Of a DNA stretch of 64,000 nucleotides, positions 1 through 7,318 are shown one piece after another. Location: the NCBI RefSeq assembly GCF_002724055.1, contig NZ_BDQY01000006.1:1-64000 (forward strand), given 5' to 3'. The first letter of the stretch is position 1. Each line of letters begins with the position of its first letter. The notes under the pieces are model-generated. The model saw nothing but the letters and a program-made list of their open reading frames with translations, was not told the origin of the DNA and did no database searches. This DNA comes from Tepidibacter mesophilus (lineage in GTDB: Bacteria; Bacillota; Clostridia; Peptostreptococcales; Peptostreptococcaceae). A program made the translations under genes and the position numbers.

Positions 1-136
1 ACGATAGTATGAAATGTTTTGAAATCTGATAGGATTTTATGCATTATTGAAATTTTAGAAAAGTTATTAATGTTCGTTAGATAATTAGAAAGTTTTCTAT
101 CAAATGTTATAACTACATTATACAAGGAGGAATATC

Positions 137-379
137 ATGGATAATTTAAGTATTGCTGGTATAAGAATAGATCAAAGAACAGATGCTGCTACTAAAGTAC
201 AAGAAATATTAACACAAAATGGAGATATGATTTTAAATAGGTTTGGTATGCATGATCCTATAGAAGTAAATACTGGTTTAATAACATTAAACTTAAGAGC
301 AGAAAAAAATAGGATAAAAAATATGATGAATGATTTGAGTGAAATAAGTGGAGTAAGAGTAAATCATATGGAAGTGTAA
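137..379 (+). CDS. TM1266-type iron-only hydrogenase system putative regulator
   Basis: An 80-residue protein with the ACT/NikR-C-like fold pattern of the TM1266 family, small proteins that usually sit near Fe-only hydrogenase maturation genes and are thought to regulate them. The sequence opens with a beta strand (SIAGIRID), carries the family region around VNTGLITLNLRAE at about residues 44-56 and closes with GVRVNHMEV. Length matches the family. A strong ribosome site, AAGGAGGA, lies about 6 nt before the ATG. A stem-loop follows the stop directly, so it is the last or only gene of its unit. No hydrogenase gene is in view; one may lie to the left of the window. The regulatory role is family knowledge and not visible here. 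Confidence 0.8.
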   Translation: MDNLSIAGIRIDQRTDAATKVQEILTQNGDMILNRFGMHDPIEVNTGLITLNLRAEKNRIKNMMNDLSEISGVRVNHMEV

Positions 380-382
380 AAT

Positions 383-411
383 AAAGCAGTTCAAGAAACT
401 TGAACTGCTTT
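383..411. terminator. stem-loop after the hydrogenase regulator
   Basis: A 13-bp perfect stem (383-395 with 399-411) and 3-nt loop begin 3 nt after the stop codon. The tail is only moderately T-rich, and it could act on both strands. Confidence 0.7.
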
Positions 412-1278
412 ATTAATAAAAAGTAAGAGAAGTTAGTAGTTTTTTATACATGTAAGCCATGGAACGACTAGTGAATTAAGTTTTGTTAAAAGTATACTGA
501 TAAATATTATTAATAAAAACATCAAAAATAAATAGCTATTCTAGATAAGGAATATTTCTATAATAAATTATTTCAAATATTAAAAACTTAATTGGATAAA
601 TATAATTGATTAGTTATTGAAAGAAATAAAATATAGATTTAACTATTAGAATATAGTATATAAAATCATTCAATTTAATATAAAAGGAATCATAGGGCAG
701 CTTTAAAAGCAAAATACAACTAGTCTTTAAATGTATATTTAGGGAATAGTTAAGTTTAGGAATACAAATATCAGTATTTTACTATCTATTCACATAAGTT
801 TATTACATATAAACTTTATTTTATAACAACCACAGAATTACACTTTTTAATAGTCTGTGTATTTTGTGGTTGTTTTACCAATTTATATAATCAAATAATA
901 TGTATATATAATTCTATCACTACAAAATCTAAGCTCATCTAAAAAAATGTTAATAATTTCCCAATGATACTCTTAGTAATAATTTTACTATCTAACACTT
1001 TGCTTTCTTTAATATTTTGTTTATTTTTGATTGATATTGGATTAAATTTGAGTTTTAATATATCTTCTGTTTTAGTTATTAATCCGCCAAACAAATCATA
1101 AGATTTAATAAAACTAATATATATTGATTTTATTAGTACCACTTTCTAAAAAATCTAATCTTTATAGTAAAAAAGAAACAAACTTAAAATATTGAATTTT
1201 CTAAAAATTTAAACCGTTCACGTTGTTTATCTGTTATAATAATATAATATAGGCTTATATTTAAAAGGGGGTTAGAGT
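412..1278. other. gene-poor AT-rich stretch, possibly decayed
   Basis: About 870 bases without a convincing gene on either strand. A 67-codon minus-strand frame at 939-1142 begins with GTG and lacks a ribosome site, so I do not call it. The only ordered element is a stem-loop at 826-873. Stops are dense in all frames, which fits either a long non-coding region or a decayed gene. Confidence 0.5.
826..873 (+). terminator. orphan terminator-like stem-loop
   Basis: Imperfect inverted repeat (826-843 with 857-873) followed by TTTT on the plus strand. No plus-strand gene precedes it within 400 nt, so it may be a relic of a lost gene or end a short untranslated RNA. Confidence 0.45.
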
Positions 1279-1542
1279 ATGTCTAAGGTTATCGATTTTA
1301 ATTTAGCTAAAAAAAAGATTAAAAACAAACAACAAAATAAAAATAATTATTTTAAAAAAATAAAATTCCAAAATAATAAGGTTTTATTAATGATATTCAT
1401 AATTATACTCAGTATAGTTGGCTTGTTTTCCCTACTCTCTCCTGTAAAACAAACTAATAGAATAATGAATATAGAAATGAATAATAATTCTAGTATAAAT
1501 AATAATTTAAATGCGAATATATACGGATATTATATTTGTTAA
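1279..1542 (+). CDS. small single-pass membrane protein of unknown function
   Basis: An 87-residue protein I do not recognise. Residues 1-35 are strongly basic (runs of Lys and Asn). One clear transmembrane segment follows at about residues 37-54 (VLLMIFIIILSIVGLFSL), then a short Asn-rich tail ending in Cys. The basic N-terminus predicts a cytoplasmic N-terminus and an outside tail. An AAGGGGG ribosome site precedes the ATG at good spacing, and a TATAAT-like element lies about 40 nt upstream, so it is probably real and singly transcribed. Its N-terminus (VIDFNLAKKK) resembles other small basic clostridial membrane proteins, without a functional hint. Confidence 0.65.
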   Translation: MSKVIDFNLAKKKIKNKQQNKNNYFKKIKFQNNKVLLMIFIIILSIVGLFSLLSPVKQTNRIMNIEMNNNSSINNNLNANIYGYYIC

Positions 1543-1656
1543 AAATATAAAATTATATTTTATAAAATATATAATTATTTTTTATTGGAATTAATTGTTC
1601 AATAAATAAACATTAAACAACTTTAAAAAAACAAACTTTCAAAATTCTTTTTTTTT

Positions 1657-1671
1657 TATTTTCTGAAGTTT
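1657..1671. promoter_or_regulatory. CodY-box-like motif upstream of the brnQ1 region
   Basis: Matches the CodY consensus AATTTTCWGAAAATT at 12 of 15 positions by my count. The surrounding bases (TTTTCTGAA, then TCAATTAAATT) recur before brnQ2 at 3439. It lies about 410 nt before brnQ1, separated from it by a stem-loop, so its target is uncertain. Confidence 0.35.
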
Positions 1672-1750
1672 CAATTAAATTATAAGATTTTATATTTTCA
1701 CTACTATAACATATGATTTGAGATATATTAGTAATCTAATACGGTTTTTA

Positions 1751-1802
1751 ATTCAAATAAAAGAAGCATACATTCAAAAGTGTATGCTTCTTTTATTTGA
1801 AT
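1751..1802. terminator. perfect 22-bp stem-loop, probable bidirectional terminator
   Basis: Arms 1751-1772 and 1781-1802 are perfectly complementary with an 8-nt loop. T-rich stretches inside the arms give both strands a terminator look. It separates the 1279 gene from brnQ1. Confidence 0.75.
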
Positions 1803-1873
1803 ACATAAAAAATAATTATTTCTGTTTTTTGAATATATAAAATCATCAAAATATTTGCGCAAGCTTTAATCTA

Positions 1874-1902
1874 TTGATATTTATAATGAATGTTGTTATA
1901 AT
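1874..1902 (+). promoter_or_regulatory. sigma-A promoter for brnQ1
   Basis: TTGATA at 1874-1879, a 17-nt spacer, and a perfect TATAAT at 1897-1902. Predicted start near 1909 gives a leader of about 170 nt before brnQ1. Confidence 0.65.
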
Positions 1903-2080
1903 TACTTTAAATTCGTAAAGCTTTGGGATGAATTGTCATAAAATTCACTCAAGACAATCTATTTCATAAGTATATTAAAAGATTATAGCTCCAATTTTAT
2001 AGTCTTTAATATAGAAAATATTTTATAATGTAATTATTTTTAAGAAAAATTATTTACATGAAATCGAAGGAGGAAACATA

Positions 2081-3370
2081 ATGAACAAAACATCTAAAGA
2101 TGTAATCGTAGTAGGATTCGCACTATTTGCAATGTTTTTTGGCGCTGGAAACTTAATATTCCCACCTGCTCTTGGACTTATTACAGGTGATGCTTGGGTA
2201 CCTGGATTAATAGGATTTTTATTGACAGGAATAGGGATGCCTGTGCTTGGTATTATAGCTGCATCTAAAGCGGGCGGTAGTTTAAGTGATTTAGCTGATA
2301 AAGTTAATCCAACATTTAGTAAAATCATAGGAACTGTTATAATGTTAGCAATAGGACCACTTTTAGCTATACCTAGAACTGGTGCTACTACTTTTGAAAT
2401 GGGATTTGCACCTTTATTCCCATCAATAAGTCCTATATTAGTATCTATTATATTCTTTGGGGTAACGTTATTCTTGGTTATAAATCCATCTGGAATAGTT
2501 GATAAGATTGGTAAAGTACTTACACCTGTTTTATTAGTATCTTTACTTGTTATTATAATCAAAGGAATAATTAATCCTATAGGAGCTCCTGCTGATACAG
2601 GAATGCAGAATGCATTTTCAAAAGGATTTACAGAGGGATACCAAACTATGGATGCTTTAGCTTCTATGGTCTTTGCTGGAATAGTTATTGGTTCTTTAAT
2701 TCAAAAAGGATACACTGATACTAAAGACCAAATTAAATTAACTGTGATGGCTGGACTTGTAGCAGCAACTGGACTTGCTATTGTATACGGCGGATTAATG
2801 TATTTAGGAGCTACTTCAAGTGGAGTATTCCCTGCAGATATATCAAGAACGCAACTTACTATAAGTATTACAGAAAGAATATTAGGTAATGCTGGAAAAG
2901 GTTTAATTGGAATATCTGTAGCATTAGCATGTTTAACTACTGCCGTTGGTCTTACAGCAACATGTGGAGAATATTTCTCTAAGCTTTCAAATGGTAAAGT
3001 TGGTTATAGACCGATAGTTATTGGTATTACGGTGTTTAGTGCTGTGATGTCTAACTTTGGAGTTGAAGCTATAGTTAAAATAGCAGTTCCTCTACTTGTA
3101 ACTGTCTATCCTGTAGGTATAATATTAATAGTTATGAATATATTTGATGATTACATACCTAATAAGGCTGCATATACAGGTGCAGTATTTGGAGCTGTAT
3201 GTATAAGTTTATTCGATGCTTTAAATGCTATGGGTACTCCTATATCAGCTGTTAGCGAATTGATTACCAAATTACCTTTAGCTAGTTCGGGCTTTGCATG
3301 GATACTACCAGCTATATTGGGATCTGTAATTGCCATGGCTACTATGAAGAAAAAACAAGAAAATGTATAA
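2081..3370 (+). CDS. brnQ: branched-chain amino acid:cation symporter BrnQ (copy 1)
   Basis: A 429-residue, very hydrophobic LIVCS-family transporter that imports leucine, isoleucine and valine with Na+ or H+. The family start is plain: VGFALFAMFFGAGNLIFPPA at about residues 11-30, then repeated Gly/Pro-rich helices, about 12 membrane spans in all, and a short basic tail. Full length for the family. GGAGG precedes the ATG at about 7 nt. Ends at its own terminator. A second copy lies 140 bp downstream and is near-identical over the first 20 residues, so this is a tandem duplication. A sigma-A promoter and a structured leader lie upstream. Substrate preference cannot be read from sequence. Confidence 0.93.
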   Translation: MNKTSKDVIVVGFALFAMFFGAGNLIFPPALGLITGDAWVPGLIGFLLTGIGMPVLGIIAASKAGGSLSDLADKVNPTFSKIIGTVIMLAIGPLLAIPRTGATTFEMGFAPLFPSISPILVSIIFFGVTLFLVINPSGIVDKIGKVLTPVLLVSLLVIIIKGIINPIGAPADTGMQNAFSKGFTEGYQTMDALASMVFAGIVIGSLIQKGYTDTKDQIKLTVMAGLVAATGLAIVYGGLMYLGATSSGVFPADISRTQLTISITERILGNAGKGLIGISVALACLTTAVGLTATCGEYFSKLSNGKVGYRPIVIGITVFSAVMSNFGVEAIVKIAVPLLVTVYPVGIILIVMNIFDDYIPNKAAYTGAVFGAVCISLFDALNAMGTPISAVSELITKLPLASSGFAWILPAILGSVIAMATMKKKQENV

Positions 3371-3377
3371 TAAATAA

Positions 3378-3415
3378 AAAAATCCTTATCGTCTATACAG
3401 GCGATAAGGATTTTT
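3378..3415 (+). terminator. terminator of brnQ copy 1
   Basis: 14-bp stem (3378-3391 with 3402-3415) with a 10-nt loop and a TTTTT tail, 7 nt after the stop. Confidence 0.9.
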
Positions 3416-3438
3416 AAAAACCATATTTTTTTAACTTT

Positions 3439-3453
3439 AATTTTCTGAATTTT
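3439..3453. promoter_or_regulatory. CodY-box-like site before brnQ2
   Basis: AATTTTCTGAATTTT matches the CodY consensus AATTTTCWGAAAATT at 13 of 15 positions. It lies about 60 nt before the brnQ2 start and close to a possible -35 region. BrnQ genes are known CodY targets in Firmicutes; binding here is inferred. Confidence 0.55.
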
Positions 3454-3510
3454 TCAATTAAATTCAATTTTGGGATTAGAATTAAGATTCTTTAAAAGGG
3501 GTGTGAAGAT

Positions 3511-4803
3511 ATGAACAAAACATCTAAAGATGTAATCGTAGTAGGATTTGCATTATTTGCAATGTTTTTTGGTGCAGGAAATTTAATATTCCCTCCTGCT
3601 CTTGGTATGCAAACAGGTACTTCTTGGGTTACTGGGTTTTTAGGATTTTTATTAACAGGGATAGGAATGCCAGTACTCGGAATTATAGCTGCTTCTAAAG
3701 CTGGGGGTAGCTTAAGTGATTTAGCTGATAAAATTAGCCCAGCGTTTAGTAAAATATTAGGTACTATTATAGTTTTAGCTATAGGTCCACTTTTAGCTAT
3801 ACCTAGAACTGGTGCTACCACTTTTGAAATGGGAATTAGACCCTTATTTCCTCAAGTAAGTCCCCTATTAGTATCTATACTCTTCTTTGGAATAACACTA
3901 TTTTTAGTTATGAATCCATCCAACATAGTTGATAACATTGGAAAAGTACTTACACCTATCCTATTAATCTCACTACTTATAATAATTGTTAAAGGCGTTA
4001 TCAATCCAATAGGAACGCCTTCTGATACACGAATCCAAAATGCATTCTCTAGTGGATTTACAGAAGGATATCAAACTATGGATGCATTAGGGTCTGTTAT
4101 ACTAGCTAGTATAGTAATCAATTCTTTAATTCAAAAAGGGTATACGAATATTAAAGATCAAGTCAAGTTATCAACTCTCGCTGGTCTTGTAGCAGCTAGT
4201 GGGCTTGCTGTTATCTATGGAGGATTGATGTATTTAGGAGCTACATCTAATACTGTATTCTCCCCTGATATTACAAAGACTCAACTTACTATAAGTATTA
4301 CAGAAAGAATATTAGGTAGTACAGGTAAGATTATAATAGGATTAGCTGTATCTCTAGCCTGTCTTACAACATCAATAGGACTTACAGCAACATGTGGTCA
4401 GTATTTTTCTAAGTTAACAAAAGGTAAACTAAGCTATAAGTCAATCGTGATTGGGGTTGCTTGTTTTAGTGCAGTGATTTCTAATTTTGGAGTTGAAACT
4501 ATAGTTAAGATAGCAGTTCCCCTTCTTGTAACAGTATATCCCATTGTAATAATATTAATAGTTATGAATATATTTGATGATTATATACCTAATAACAGTG
4601 CGTACTCAGGAGCTGTATATGGAGCTTTATGTGTAAGCTTATTTGATGCTTTAAGTGCTATAGGTTTCCAAATATCAAATATTAATTCTTTAATATCTAA
4701 ATTACCTTTAGCAAGTTCTGGATTTGCATGGATACTACCTGCTATATTAGGATCTATAATTACAATGTCCGCTACGAAGTCCGCTACGAAAAAAACAACA
4801 TAA
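3511..4803 (+). CDS. brnQ: branched-chain amino acid:cation symporter BrnQ (copy 2)
   Basis: A 430-residue paralogue of the gene just upstream, with the same N-terminal family block (VGFALFAMFFGAGNLIFPPA) and the same helix layout. Differences cluster in loops, in helices after residue 100 and in the C-terminus, which here ends in a short Ser/Thr/Lys repeat (SATKSATKK) encoded by two near-identical 12-base units. AAAAGGGG precedes the ATG. The copies are clearly diverged in sequence while keeping the same fold, so they are probably both functional, perhaps with different affinity or substrate. A CodY-box-like site lies in the short intergenic region. It is closed by its own terminator. Confidence 0.93.
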   Translation: MNKTSKDVIVVGFALFAMFFGAGNLIFPPALGMQTGTSWVTGFLGFLLTGIGMPVLGIIAASKAGGSLSDLADKISPAFSKILGTIIVLAIGPLLAIPRTGATTFEMGIRPLFPQVSPLLVSILFFGITLFLVMNPSNIVDNIGKVLTPILLISLLIIIVKGVINPIGTPSDTRIQNAFSSGFTEGYQTMDALGSVILASIVINSLIQKGYTNIKDQVKLSTLAGLVAASGLAVIYGGLMYLGATSNTVFSPDITKTQLTISITERILGSTGKIIIGLAVSLACLTTSIGLTATCGQYFSKLTKGKLSYKSIVIGVACFSAVISNFGVETIVKIAVPLLVTVYPIVIILIVMNIFDDYIPNNSAYSGAVYGALCVSLFDALSAIGFQISNINSLISKLPLASSGFAWILPAILGSIITMSATKSATKKTT

Positions 4804-4871
4804 AATTTAATTATTATCTTTAGATTAATTCTGCATATATAAATTTTAAAATGCATAGTTTGTTTATAAAT

Positions 4872-4909
4872 AAAAAACATCAACTTTAATTTTAAAGTTG
4901 ATGTTTTTT
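4872..4909 (+). terminator. terminator of brnQ copy 2
   Basis: About 18-bp stem (4872-4889 with 4891-4909) flanked by A6 and T6, typical of a bidirectional intrinsic terminator. Confidence 0.85.
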
Positions 4910-4998
4910 ATTTGATTTTATTAAATTTTGTTATATAATAAAATTAAGAATATTTAGAAAAGTTTAACTTTTTCAATGGAATGGAAGGGAGTTTTAGT

Positions 4999-5271
4999 AT
5001 GAATGTTTCTGATTATGATTTTCCTTCACCTAAATTTATTGTATTTCACTATTTTATAAAATGGTTTATAGATAATTTTGGTATAATACCCTATTTTATA
5101 TTTATAGTCGGATCTATATTATTATTTTGTATGTATTCTCTTAGAAATAGTTTTAAGAAAAATCAATTTGATAAAATAGTTACGATATCAATATTTACAT
5201 TAATAATAATTGGTGGATTAATAGGACTTGGATATGATATTAACAATGGACACCCTATAAATTTTAAATAG
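4999..5271 (+). CDS. two-span small membrane protein, unknown
   Basis: A 90-residue protein with two predicted membrane helices, near residues 32-50 (PYFIFIVGSILLFCMY) and residues 62-80 (ISIFTLIIIGGLIGLGYDI), joined by a basic loop (RNSFKKNQF). I do not recognise the family. An in-frame ATG at 4981 would add six residues, but it overlaps the only ribosome site (AAGGGA at 4985-4990). The ATG at 4999 is properly spaced, so I choose it. Neighbours are unrelated and it seems to be transcribed alone. Confidence 0.65.
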   Translation: MNVSDYDFPSPKFIVFHYFIKWFIDNFGIIPYFIFIVGSILLFCMYSLRNSFKKNQFDKIVTISIFTLIIIGGLIGLGYDINNGHPINFK

Positions 5272-5336
5272 ATAAATTAACATCTTTTAAATAAAATCAT
5301 ATATTATATGGAAGACAATTGAAAGGTGTTGAGATT

Positions 5337-5984
5337 ATGATTAATAATTTTTTATATCCATATATGCCGCATATTAGGCAGGTTAAACCCTCTCATATTA
5401 GAGTGTTGCATGCTTCTCCAGATGCTCCACCTGTAGACATATATGCAAATAATAATCTAATAGCTAAAAATATACCTTATAAAAGTTTCACTCCCTATAT
5501 TAGCGTACCTCCTGGGAATTATGTGATATCTGTTTTTGCATCTGGAACTAAACAAAATCCAGTTTTAGTAAAAAACATTCAGATTCCAAATGATACTATA
5601 GCAACTGTTGCTGCTACTGGTTATGTATCTGATTTAGATTTATTACCTATACTAGAGCCTATAGAGCCTATACCTACTAATAAAACTATGATTAGATTTA
5701 TTCATTTATCTCCAAACACTCCTAATGTAGACATAACTTTACCAAATGGAGCTATATTATTTGAAGATGTTGAATATGAAGAAGTAACAGAATATATACC
5801 TGTTCCACCAGGAAATTATACAGTTGAAGCAAAAGTTGCTGGAACTGATCAAACAGCTTTAATAGTACCTAATATTAACCTTAAACCTAACAGATTCTAT
5901 AGTATATATGCAGTTGGTTTTTTAAATGACAAACCTCCTCTACAAGTTTTAATACCTCTTGATGGGAATAGTTATATAAAATAA
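5337..5984 (+). CDS. DUF4397 domain protein with two tandem repeats
   Basis: A protein of 215 residues holding two copies of a DUF4397-type immunoglobulin-like module, about residues 18-100 and 115-195. Each begins with a block like RVLHASPDAPPVDIY or RFIHLSPNTPNVDI and includes a VPPGNY turn (PYISVPPGNY, EYIPVPPGNY). There is no signal peptide or anchor; the first residues (NNFLYPYMPHIRQ) are non-hydrophobic, and similar clostridial proteins are thought to act at the cell or spore surface. The start at 5337 fits AAAGGTG at 5322-5328; an upstream TTG at 5319 is too close to that site. A terminator follows. The binding partner is unknown. Confidence 0.8.
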   Translation: MINNFLYPYMPHIRQVKPSHIRVLHASPDAPPVDIYANNNLIAKNIPYKSFTPYISVPPGNYVISVFASGTKQNPVLVKNIQIPNDTIATVAATGYVSDLDLLPILEPIEPIPTNKTMIRFIHLSPNTPNVDITLPNGAILFEDVEYEEVTEYIPVPPGNYTVEAKVAGTDQTALIVPNINLKPNRFYSIYAVGFLNDKPPLQVLIPLDGNSYIK

Positions 5985-5987
5985 GGG

Positions 5988-6014
5988 CCTCTATATTTAT
6001 TAGAGGTTTTTTAT
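5988..6014 (+). terminator. terminator of the DUF4397 gene
   Basis: 6-bp stem CCTCTA/TAGAGG (5988-5993 with 6001-6006) followed by TTTTTTATTTT. Confidence 0.85.
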
Positions 6015-6082
6015 TTTGTATATAAATAGAACTTACATATAATTCAAAAAATTGGTATAATCATTTAAAAGGAGATGATAAA

Positions 6083-6382
6083 ATGAAAATTCTTATATTA
6101 AGTCTTTTAATAGGAATCTTATTAGGAAGTTTCAAAATTATTCCTAATAAATATCTTAAACTAAATTCAAAATTTCAATTATTTGCACTTATACTACTTT
6201 TGTTTTCAATGGGGATATCAATAGGATCTAATAAAGATATGTTTAATTCAATTAATACATTAGGATTGCAAGCCATATCTTTTTCTACTATGACTATAAT
6301 ATTTAGTACATTGGTGTTGTATCTAATAACTAATTTATTTTTTAATACAAAAGAATCTCAAAAGGAGGATACTAAAGAATGA
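6083..6382 (+). CDS. LysO family transporter, N-terminal half (DUF340)
   Basis: A 99-residue membrane protein with three hydrophobic stretches (about residues 1-17, 31-48 and 60-85). It corresponds to the first part of LysO/YbjE, the lysine exporter of enterobacteria. The SMGISIGSNKDM motif resembles the first repeat of that family. Its stop overlaps the start of the next ORF (ATGA), so translation is coupled and the two products probably assemble into one transporter. A two-gene form of this family occurs in other anaerobic Firmicutes, so I do not read it as a frameshift. A clear AAAGGAGATGAT ribosome site precedes the ATG. Confidence 0.75.
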   Translation: MKILILSLLIGILLGSFKIIPNKYLKLNSKFQLFALILLLFSMGISIGSNKDMFNSINTLGLQAISFSTMTIIFSTLVLYLITNLFFNTKESQKEDTKE

Positions 6383-6981
6383 TATATTACATTTTATCAG
6401 CTCTACTATTAGGTATATTTTCAGGATATTACATAGTACCTCAGAATATATTAGAGAATATAGACTTAATATCAACTTTAGCTTTGAATTTGTTAATTTT
6501 ATCTGTTGGAATTGACCTTGGAGAAAATAAAGCTGTTTTTGAAAAAATAAAAGAACGAGGATTTAAAATTCTTTTAATACCATTTTCAGTTGTTATAGGA
6601 AGTTGTATTGGAGGAATTATATGTTCGTTTATATACAGAATTCCTATAAATGTATCACTTTCTATATCATGTGGGTTTGGATGGTATAGTCTTTCTGCTG
6701 TCATATTGTCTAAAATATGTAGTGCTCAAGTAGGAACTATAGCTTTTTTAAGTAATGTTTTTAGAGAAATGTTATCTGTTATATTAATACCTATTATAGC
6801 TAAACGTATGAATCATATAACATCAATAGCACCTGCAGGGGCTACTTCTATGGATTCTACTCTACCTATTATAGTAAAGTGTACAGATGAAGAAACTGTT
6901 GTAATGGCATTTATAAATGGAGCCGTACTATCAATATTAGTGCCAGTATTAGTACCACTAGTTTATAATTTATTTGGATAG
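6379..6981 (+). CDS. lysO: LysO family lysine exporter, C-terminal half
   Basis: A 200-residue polytopic protein (about six spans) matching the larger part of LysO (DUF340). Seen: SVGIDLGENK at about residues 40-49, the glycine-rich GSCIGGIICSFIYR segment, the CGFGWYSLSAV block and the GATSMDSTLPIIVKCT stretch, which is a hallmark of the family. It overlaps the preceding half by 4 nt, with the ribosome site AAAGGAGG inside that ORF. LysO exports L-lysine and thialysine in E. coli; here that role is family inference. A strong stem-loop at 7002-7051 ends the unit. Confidence 0.8.
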   Translation: MIYYILSALLLGIFSGYYIVPQNILENIDLISTLALNLLILSVGIDLGENKAVFEKIKERGFKILLIPFSVVIGSCIGGIICSFIYRIPINVSLSISCGFGWYSLSAVILSKICSAQVGTIAFLSNVFREMLSVILIPIIAKRMNHITSIAPAGATSMDSTLPIIVKCTDEETVVMAFINGAVLSILVPVLVPLVYNLFG

Positions 6982-7001
6982 ATATATGTTTATGTAATTT
7001 T

Positions 7002-7051
7002 AATGGGGAAGTGATAAAAAGTATTTCATTACTTTTTATCACTTCCCCATT
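7002..7051 (+). terminator. 22-bp stem-loop after lysO
   Basis: Perfect 22-bp arms (7002-7023 with 7030-7051) and a 6-nt loop. It also covers the last codons and stop of the minus-strand small ORF 7029-7157, so the two convergent genes share it. Confidence 0.8.
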
Positions 7052-7157
7052 TTGATAATTCGTTAGGTATTAATCCGGATTTTTCAAGCTGTATAAATAT
7101 CTTCAATGTATTTTTAAGATCTCTTGATTTCGTTGTTATTCTTAACACACAGTTCAT
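7029..7157 (-). CDS. 42-residue small protein with SD-masking leader
   Basis: Reading the minus strand from the ATG at 7157 gives a 42-residue basic, soluble peptide that begins MNCVLRITTKS, has an amphipathic middle (DLKNTLKIFIQLEKSG) and ends KWGSDKK. I do not recognise it. Support for a real gene: a full GAGGAGG ribosome site at 7165-7171, spaced 7 nt from the ATG, and an open frame ending inside a strong terminator stem. The ribosome site lies in the arm of an inverted repeat (7159-7170 with 7236-7247), so the start may be masked in the mRNA. It lies about 110 nt downstream of a fragment left behind truA. Homology searches of short proteins would decide. Confidence 0.5.
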   Translation of the reverse strand: MNCVLRITTKSRDLKNTLKIFIQLEKSGLIPNELSKWGSDKK

Positions 7158-7158
7158 A

Positions 7159-7247
7159 AAAAAACCTCCTCTAACTATCTTATTCTATAAATAATATTCT
7201 TAAATATTAATAATTATTCTAAGAATTATAACTTAAGGAGGTTTTTT
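7159..7247 (-). promoter_or_regulatory. inverted repeat masking the SD of the 42-residue ORF
   Basis: 12-bp perfect arms at 7159-7170 and 7236-7247; the proximal arm is the ribosome site plus its T-run. A nested 7-bp stem (7196-7202 with 7220-7226) closes the 65-nt loop region. On the minus strand no U-tract follows, so it is not a terminator for truA. Confidence 0.45.
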
Positions 7248-7267
7248 AAATTGTATATGTATTTATA

Positions 7268-7318
7268 TTAAAAAGCTTTTCCGGAATTTAAAATATTTTT
7301 AGAATCAGGGGTAAACAA
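7268..7318 (-). pseudogene. remnant of a GlcD-like FAD-linked oxidase C-terminus
   Basis: Directly after the truA stop, and in the same frame, the minus strand reads LFTPDSKNILNSGKAF then a stop. This closely resembles the extreme C-terminus of glycolate oxidase subunit GlcD and related FAD-linked oxidases, which typically end DPNNILNPGK(I/V)F. No other part of such a gene remains. TruA itself ends normally at its own TAG, so the likely story is a deletion that removed the oxidase and left its last codons. The fragment is short, so chance similarity is possible. Confidence 0.45.

Larger units (their letters stand above)
1543..2080. other. intergenic region and brnQ1 leader
   Basis: Holds, in order: a CodY-box-like motif (1657-1671), a 22-bp perfect inverted repeat (1751-1802), a sigma-A type promoter (1874-1902) and a structured leader of about 170 nt. 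In the leader, an ATTGTC/GACAAT hairpin near 1935-1960 and a second hairpin near 1974-2012 can form. No T-box or other known riboswitch signature was found. Confidence 0.5.

Noticed and set aside
939-1142. 67-codon minus-strand frame
   Set aside because: GTG start without ribosome site, no recognisable family, and sits in a stop-rich gap.
2050-2562. 170-residue minus-strand frame across the start of brnQ1
   Set aside because: Antisense shadow of the GC-biased brnQ codons; the same shadow appears at 3492-3821 over brnQ2. No ribosome site.
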